A DNA stretch of 47,812 bases from Aeromonas eucrenophila (GTDB lineage: Bacteria; Pseudomonadota; Gammaproteobacteria; Enterobacterales; Aeromonadaceae), in contig NZ_CDDF01000010.1 of assembly GCF_000819865.1 (NCBI RefSeq), forward strand, positions 1 through 47,812. Direction: 5' to 3'. Shown one piece after another: positions 43,872-47,812 of this stretch. The position numbers were made by a program, and so were the translations under genes. Position 1 is the first letter of the stretch, and each line of letters begins with the position of its first letter. The notes under the pieces are model-generated. The model had not been told where the DNA came from and ran no database searches. It was given only the letters and a program-made list of their open reading frames with translations.

Positions 43872-44909
43872 TTATATCAGCTCGGCCAGCATGGTATCGG
43901 CGTAGGGAACCAGCGGCTCGGCCTGCTTCACCCTGGTGAGGTAGTCCGGGTTAGCGATGAGCGGGCGACCGATGGCGATGAGGTCGAAGCGATCCGCCTT
44001 GATGGCCTCGGCAGCGCTCTGTGCGCTGTAGTTGCCGACCCCGACCAGATGGCCGTCGTAGTGGGCGCGCAGGTAGTCGGAGGCGCGGCCGTCCAGGTAG
44101 TCGAAGGTGAGGCTGTCATCGAAAATGCCGAGGTGCACATAGGCCAGGGTGCGGCCATTGAGCTCGGTTAGCAGATAGTCGAACACGGCGCGATCCCGTG
44201 CATCCCCGGCCAGGTGCACATAGGCACCGGGAGAGAGGCGTAGCCCCACCCGATCGCCGCCGATGCGAGCGCTGATGGCGTCCACCACTTCCAGCGCGAA
44301 GCGGCTCATGTTTTCCGGGGTGGCGCCGTAGGCATCGTCACGCAGGTTGCTGGAGTGATGGAGGAACTGATCGATGAGGTAACCGTTGGCGCCGTGGATC
44401 TCCACCCCGTCGAAACCGGCCTCGATGGCGTTGGCGGCGGCTTGGGCGTAATCCTCCACCAGTTGCGCTATTTCAGCGATGGTCAGGGCGCGGGGCACCT
44501 GATAGACCAGCTCGCGCATGCGCGGCACTGTGCCGTCATGGGCGACGGCGGACGGCGCCAGCACCTCGGCCTGGTGGAAGAAGGGGTGGGAGAGGCGACC
44601 CACGTGCCACAGCTGGGCGAAGATCTTGCCGCCTTTGGCGTGCACGGCGGCGGTGACCTGCTTCCAGCCTTCAACCTGCTCCGGGCTGTAGAGACCCGGG
44701 GTGTTCGGGTAGCCCTGGCCGTCCGGGCGAATGATGGTGGCTTCGGAGATGATGAGGCCGATGTCGGCACGGCGCGCATAGTAGGCGGCCATCTGCTCGG
44801 TGGGCACCAGACCAGGGCCCGCCATGCAGCGGGTCAGGGGAGCCATCATGAAACGATTCGCGAGCGTGAGAGTGCCGTTGAGGCGATAGGGCTGAAACAG
44901 GGTATCCAT
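43872..44909 (-). CDS. Old Yellow Enzyme family NADH:flavin oxidoreductase (alkene reductase)
   Basis: A 345-residue FMN enzyme reducing activated alkenes, quinones or nitro compounds. It has the TIM-barrel landmarks ANRFMMAPLTRCMAGPG, LIISEATIIRPDGQGYPNTPGLYSPEQVEGWK, QLWHVGRLSH, the active-site pair HGANGYL (His...Asn), QFLHHSSNLRDDAYG and IAIGRPLIANPDY. It is related to E. coli NemA but has a shorter, different C-terminus. ATG 44909 is preferred to 44993, which lies in the operator region. It is divergent from a TetR gene, and its C-terminus is repeated downstream. Confidence 0.92.
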   Translation of the reverse strand: MDTLFQPYRLNGTLTLANRFMMAPLTRCMAGPGLVPTEQMAAYYARRADIGLIISEATIIRPDGQGYPNTPGLYSPEQVEGWKQVTAAVHAKGGKIFAQLWHVGRLSHPFFHQAEVLAPSAVAHDGTVPRMRELVYQVPRALTIAEIAQLVEDYAQAAANAIEAGFDGVEIHGANGYLIDQFLHHSSNLRDDAYGATPENMSRFALEVVDAISARIGGDRVGLRLSPGAYVHLAGDARDRAVFDYLLTELNGRTLAYVHLGIFDDSLTFDYLDGRASDYLRAHYDGHLVGVGNYSAQSAAEAIKADRFDLIAIGRPLIANPDYLTRVKQAEPLVPYADTMLAELI

Positions 44910-44934
44910 GGTCGTCTGTCCTCGGGGAGTAATT

Positions 44935-44997
44935 CTTGAACGTGCATTCAAGACGTTTTTTGTTTTGCACGCAAGTATTTTTTGAGCGAGCATTCAG
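44935..44997. promoter_or_regulatory. TetR operator candidates between OYE and its regulator
   Basis: CTTGAACGTGCATTCAAG (44935-44952) is an inverted repeat with perfect 6-bp arms. A second copy in the same orientation, TTGAGCGAGCATTCAG (44982-44997), lies 46 bp away. Both are upstream of the OYE ATG (44909), and the second lies 85 bp before the TetR ATG. Confidence 0.7.
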
Positions 44998-45081
44998 CCC
45001 AGGTTGGTGTTGCCCGCCCGCTGGGGTAAACTTGCCGCCCTTTTCTCCCCGGATAGCCGGGGCCCTGCCAACGGAGATCCC

Positions 45082-45654
45082 ATGCGCAGCGCCGAGTTTG
45101 ATCGGGACCATGTCCTGCGACACGCCATGGAGGCCTTTCGCGCCAGGGGCTATGCCAAGACCACCATGCAGGATCTGGTCGCAGCCACCGGCCTGCACCC
45201 GGGCAGTCTCTACGCCGCCTTTGGCAACAAGCGCGGCCTGTTGCTGGCGGCGGTTGACCACTATGTGCAGGAGAAATGCGCCCTGCGCCGTCGCTGCTTT
45301 GACCGGCCTAGCCCGCTTGACGGTCTGCGCGCCTACTTCAACCAGCTGGTGGACGATGCCCTGCAGGGCTCCTGTCTGATCACCCGCACCCTGATGGAGC
45401 TGGCGGAGCAGGACGAGGAGCTGCACCTGCGCCTCAAGGCCATCTATGGCGAGCTGGAGGCCGATCTGGCGCTGATCCTGCAACAGGCGAGCGCGCGCGG
45501 CGAGCTGGCCGCCGGCAGCGACATCCCCACCCTGACCGCTTTCTTGCAGATCAACATTCAGGGTCTGGTCACCTTCGCCCAATGCCGTCCGGATCGCCCC
45601 TTGCTCAATGCCGTGGTGGATCGGCTGATGGCCGCCCTCGGCGCTCCCCGCTAA
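45082..45654 (+). CDS. TetR-family repressor, probable regulator of the divergent OYE gene
   Basis: A 190-residue TetR/AcrR protein. The HTH is at residues 8-55 (HVLRHAMEAFRARGYAKTTMQDLVAATGLHPGSLYAAFGNKRGLLLAAVDHY). Single cysteines (EKCALRRRCF, GSCLIT, FAQC) in the ligand domain could be electrophile sensors, as in NemR, but this is inference. ATG 45082 has GGAG five bases upstream. Divergent placement and shared operators make the OYE gene the likely target. Confidence 0.9.
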   Translation: MRSAEFDRDHVLRHAMEAFRARGYAKTTMQDLVAATGLHPGSLYAAFGNKRGLLLAAVDHYVQEKCALRRRCFDRPSPLDGLRAYFNQLVDDALQGSCLITRTLMELAEQDEELHLRLKAIYGELEADLALILQQASARGELAAGSDIPTLTAFLQINIQGLVTFAQCRPDRPLLNAVVDRLMAALGAPR

Positions 45655-45655
45655 C

Positions 45656-45676
45656 CGGCCCGGCGGGCCGATTTTT
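45656..45676 (+). terminator. Terminator of the TetR gene
   Basis: CGGCCC (45656-45661), GGC, GGGCCG (45665-45670), then ATTTTT. Confidence 0.75.
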
Positions 45677-45745
45677 GCTCGCCGCCCTTGCCCTCAACTG
45701 CCCGCTCTTCCATCTTCATGGAACCATCAGAGGAAGGAGAAGGGC

Positions 45746-47158
45746 ATGACCAGAAAGGCAAAGTCCCAGGCGATGCTGCTGCATTTCACCGCGCCGCGCA
45801 GCACCATTGCGGAGCGGTTCGCTGCCGGCAAGCAACTGCGTGAACAGGTGCCCCGCGAATCACACGCCCAACTGCCTGACCCCGATCCCGAGCGGGATCC
45901 CGTCGCCGTGCTCAAGGCTCAGGCCCTTACCCGCTTGCAGCAGCTGGTGCCGGTGCGCCACGCCCGCATGCAGGAGTCGCCCTTCGCCTTCCTGCGCGGG
46001 GCGGCCGCCATCATGGCGGCGGATCTCGTGGCTACCCCGTGCTCCGGGCTGATGGTGCAGGCCTGCGGCGACATGCACGTCGCCAACATCGGCCTCTATG
46101 CGAGCGCCGAGCGCAACCTGGTGATGGCCATCAACGACTTCGATGAAACCCATCTCGGCCCCTGGGAGTGGGATCTCAAGCGCCTGGCCGCCAGCGCCCT
46201 GGTCGCCGCCGACTACCTCGGTGCTGACGCCGCCCGCCAGCGGGAAGCCGCCAGAATGGTGGCCGCCGGTTATCGCACCAAGCTGCGGGAGTACGGCAAG
46301 CTGGGATTTATGCAGGTCTGGTACGATCGCATCGATCAGGCCTCGGTGCTCCATGCCTTTTCCGCCGATGCCCATAAACGGGTCGAGGCCACCTTCGCCA
46401 AGGCCAGGGGGCGGGATCATCTGCAGGTGCTCGGCAAGATGACGGATCTGGTGGACGATCAGCACAGGATCCGCGAACTGCACCCCTTCGTCATTCGCGA
46501 GACCCATACCGAGGATGGGGAGCCCGTCTACGATGTGCTCGGCGAGTTGCTGGAAGCCTATCTGGCCTCCCTGCCGGAGGACAGGCGCATCCTGCTGCAG
46601 CGTTACCGGATCCTGGACGTGGTGCGCAAGGTGGTGGGGGTCGGCAGCGTGGGTACCCGTTGCTGGGTGATCCTGCTGAGCGGGGCCGATGACGACGATC
46701 CCCTCTTCCTGCAGGTCAAGGAGGCGCAGCCCTCGGTACTGGCCCCCTACTTCCATTCGGAGGAGGACAGCGGCAGCCAGGGGCGGCGGGTGGTGCGCGG
46801 CCAGCGCATGATCCAGGGTTCGCCGGACATCTTCCTCGGCTGGTGTGAGCTGCGGGGGCGCCACTTCTACGTGCGCCAGTTGCGGGACATGAAGGGGGGC
46901 ATCGACATCACCCCCGGCGTGGTGAAAGTCCGCCACTTCATCGAATATTGCCAGCTCTGTGGCTGGGCCCTGGCGCTGGCCCACGCCAAGTCGGGGGATG
47001 CGGCGCAGATCGCCGGCTACATGGGCAAGTCGGAGGTGATGGACGAGGCCATCGCCGACTTCGCCGTGGCCTATGGCCAGCGCACCCGGGAGGATCACGC
47101 CACCCTGCTGGCGGCCATCGCCCGCGGGGATCTGCCGGTCGCCAGTGAAGCCCGCTGA
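45746..47158 (+). CDS. DUF2252 family protein (kinase-like fold)
   Basis: A 470-residue DUF2252 protein. Conserved blocks are SPFAFLRGAAAIMAADL, QACGDMHVANIGLY (catalytic-loop-like, GDxHxxN), AINDFDETHLGPWEWDLKRL (DFD-like metal site) and YVRQLRDMKGG. These resemble the active site of aminoglycoside-phosphotransferase-like kinases in permuted order. The substrate is unknown. AAGGAG lies seven bases before the ATG. It stands alone between the TetR gene and a REP-like element. Confidence 0.88.
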   Translation: MTRKAKSQAMLLHFTAPRSTIAERFAAGKQLREQVPRESHAQLPDPDPERDPVAVLKAQALTRLQQLVPVRHARMQESPFAFLRGAAAIMAADLVATPCSGLMVQACGDMHVANIGLYASAERNLVMAINDFDETHLGPWEWDLKRLAASALVAADYLGADAARQREAARMVAAGYRTKLREYGKLGFMQVWYDRIDQASVLHAFSADAHKRVEATFAKARGRDHLQVLGKMTDLVDDQHRIRELHPFVIRETHTEDGEPVYDVLGELLEAYLASLPEDRRILLQRYRILDVVRKVVGVGSVGTRCWVILLSGADDDDPLFLQVKEAQPSVLAPYFHSEEDSGSQGRRVVRGQRMIQGSPDIFLGWCELRGRHFYVRQLRDMKGGIDITPGVVKVRHFIEYCQLCGWALALAHAKSGDAAQIAGYMGKSEVMDEAIADFAVAYGQRTREDHATLLAAIARGDLPVASEAR

Positions 47159-47216
47159 GGAGCAGCTAGGTCGTTTAGGACTATGCCTCACGGGCTGAGC
47201 AGCATCGAAGGTCATT

Positions 47217-47261
47217 TGCTCCCTTCTCCCCTCGAGGGAGAAGGGCTGGGGATGAGGGGGG
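47217..47261 (+). repeat. REP-like palindrome, copy B
   Basis: CCCTTCTCCC (47221-47230) / GGGAGAAGGG (47236-47245) with a CTCGA loop, followed by CTGGGGATGAGGGGGG. Same orientation and flanks (TTGCT before the stem) as copy A at 41975. It lies nine bases beyond the stop of the DUF559 gene. Confidence 0.85.
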
Positions 47262-47269
47262 TCTCTGGC

Positions 47270-47605
47270 TTAAAGTAGCGACTGCCTGATAAACGTCATC
47301 ACGGCATCCATCCGGCCCATCACATCGTTGTTCCACACTCTGATTACCCTGAACCCCTCGCGAGCCAGATAGGCCGTTCTGACCTCATCCTGCCGCTGGC
47401 CTTCCGGCTGGTTATGTTGCGAGCCATCGACCTCGATCACCAGCCGTTGCTCCAAACAGATGAAATCCACTATGTAGGGCCCGACAGGGAGCTGGCGGCG
47501 GAACTTGAGCCCTTCAAACCGGCGATTGCGAAGCTGAAACCAGAGCCTCTGCTCGGCCAGGGTCGCCTCGGTTCTCAGTTGCTTGGCAAAGGGGCGGGTT
47601 TTCAT
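47270..47605 (-). CDS. DUF559 / Vsr-like endonuclease-fold protein
   Basis: A 111-residue DUF559 protein with a PD-(D/E)xK-like core: ARxLRxxxTxAExxLWxxLRxR at the start (KQLRTEATLAEQRLWFQLRNRRF), KFRRQLPVGPYIVDFICLEQRLVIEVDGSQH (the D...ExD of the core) and the C-terminal FRVIRVWNNDV. It is related to Vsr-type very-short-patch endonucleases; function is not established. No Shine-Dalgarno is visible. The gene is bounded on both sides by REP-like palindromes in opposite orientation. Confidence 0.88.
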   Translation of the reverse strand: MKTRPFAKQLRTEATLAEQRLWFQLRNRRFEGLKFRRQLPVGPYIVDFICLEQRLVIEVDGSQHNQPEGQRQDEVRTAYLAREGFRVIRVWNNDVMGRMDAVMTFIRQSLL

Positions 47606-47689
47606 GGGAGTTATCCGGCGCTGTCTGACTCACTAGGTATAGCCATTACCCAGTAGCGTATTGAATCTGTTTATTGGACGTGGATTCTT

Positions 47690-47726
47690 TTCCCTCACCC
47701 TAGCCCTCTCCCAGAGGGAGAGGGAA
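47690..47726 (-). repeat. REP-like palindrome, inverted copy C
   Basis: CCCTCACCCTAG followed by CCCTCTCCC (47704-47712) / GGGAGAGGG (47716-47724). The asymmetric G-rich arm is on the opposite side compared with copies A and B, so this copy is inverted relative to them. Confidence 0.8.
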
Positions 47727-47747
47727 CCGATAGGGGAGTCGTTGAGA

Positions 47748-47812
47748 GTGAAGATTACAAAGGGCCTGTGTGCGGTGGTGTTGGCGCTAGTGTTGGAATC
47801 TTGGAATCTTGG
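47748..47812 (+). CDS. Possible start of an exported protein, cut by the window end
   Basis: GTG at 47748, with GGAG nine bases upstream, opens a frame to the window edge. It reads MKITKGLCAVVLALVLESW, which has the basic-then-hydrophobic look of a signal peptide. The end of the frame contains an 8-bp tandem repeat. Only about 21 codons are visible, so this is tentative. Confidence 0.3.
   Translation, partial: MKITKGLCAVVLALVLESWNL
47793..47812 (+). repeat. Octanucleotide tandem repeat at the window edge
   Basis: TTGGAATC at 47793-47800 and 47801-47808, then TTGG at the edge: two and a half copies of an 8-bp unit. More may follow outside the window. Confidence 0.6.

Noticed and set aside
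43621..43905. A plus-strand 94-codon ORF with repeats of SSANMVSALGAISGSAVYT across the OYE tail array
   Set aside because: It starts at GTG with no Shine-Dalgarno, lies antisense to the array, and its repeats follow from the 57-bp unit being a multiple of three. The minus-strand reading matches the OYE C-terminus and explains the origin of the units.

Overview
The window looks like about 48 kb of chromosome from a GC-rich gammaproteobacterium, most likely Aeromonas or a close relative. NadA, GapA, GlgB, RF3, YgeA and RavA/ViaA read as close relatives of the enterobacterial proteins. A tRNA sits directly upstream of nadA and yeaD sits next to gapA, as in E. coli, while the overall gene order differs. 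No integrase, transposase, plasmid or phage gene is visible. Genus is an inference from protein similarity and context.

Layout. (1) 1-3.4 kb: 3' end of a tRNA, nadA, then yeaD and gapA on the minus strand. (2) 3.6-10.3 kb: malQ-glgB-glgX, a glycogen/maltodextrin operon without glgC, glgA or glgP in view. (3) 10.3-16.9 kb: msrB behind two tandem copies of its own start region; chrA; a NUDIX hydrolase; the peroxide module ohr-curA facing ohrR; a small exported OB-fold-like protein; an Lrp/AsnC regulator with a candidate structured RNA divergent from it; and a SufR-like Cys-rich regulator. (4) 17-24.8 kb: an MFS exporter, a YbhA-like HAD phosphatase (again behind a copy of its own start), a DUF2799 lipoprotein, a 2OG-Fe(II) oxygenase, two paralogous NSS amino-acid transporters (the second behind an attenuator-like leader), and a lipoprotein. 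(5) 24.8-33.5 kb: a MocR regulator facing two LysE exporters and the racemase ygeA; an exported DUF4432 epimerase; a long-chain acyl-CoA synthetase-like enzyme; a thioredoxin-like protein; holD-rimI. (6) 33.7-42 kb: ravA-viaA, two different diguanylate cyclases, prfC. (7) 42-47.8 kb: a MarR-GNAT fusion coupled to a hexapeptide acyltransferase, an Old Yellow Enzyme with its divergent TetR regulator and a tandem array of copies of its own C-terminus, a DUF2252 protein, and a DUF559 gene between oppositely oriented REP-like palindromes.

The most unusual signal is repeated tandem duplication of gene edges. At msrB (89-bp period, two extra copies) and the HAD gene (77-bp period, one extra copy) the start region is copied upstream. 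Each copy keeps its Shine-Dalgarno and ATG and encodes a 26-30 residue mini-ORF whose TGA overlaps the next ATG as ATGA. At the Old Yellow Enzyme gene the last 18 codons are copied downstream at least three times (57-bp period, each ending in an in-frame stop), plus a diverged fourth copy that stays in frame. I know of no named element matching this pattern.

Many of the remaining genes form regulator-target pairs with visible operators: OhrR, the SufR-like protein, MocR, MarR-GNAT and TetR. Much of the window therefore concerns redox or electrophile stress and small-molecule export. All functions are inferred from sequence alone.
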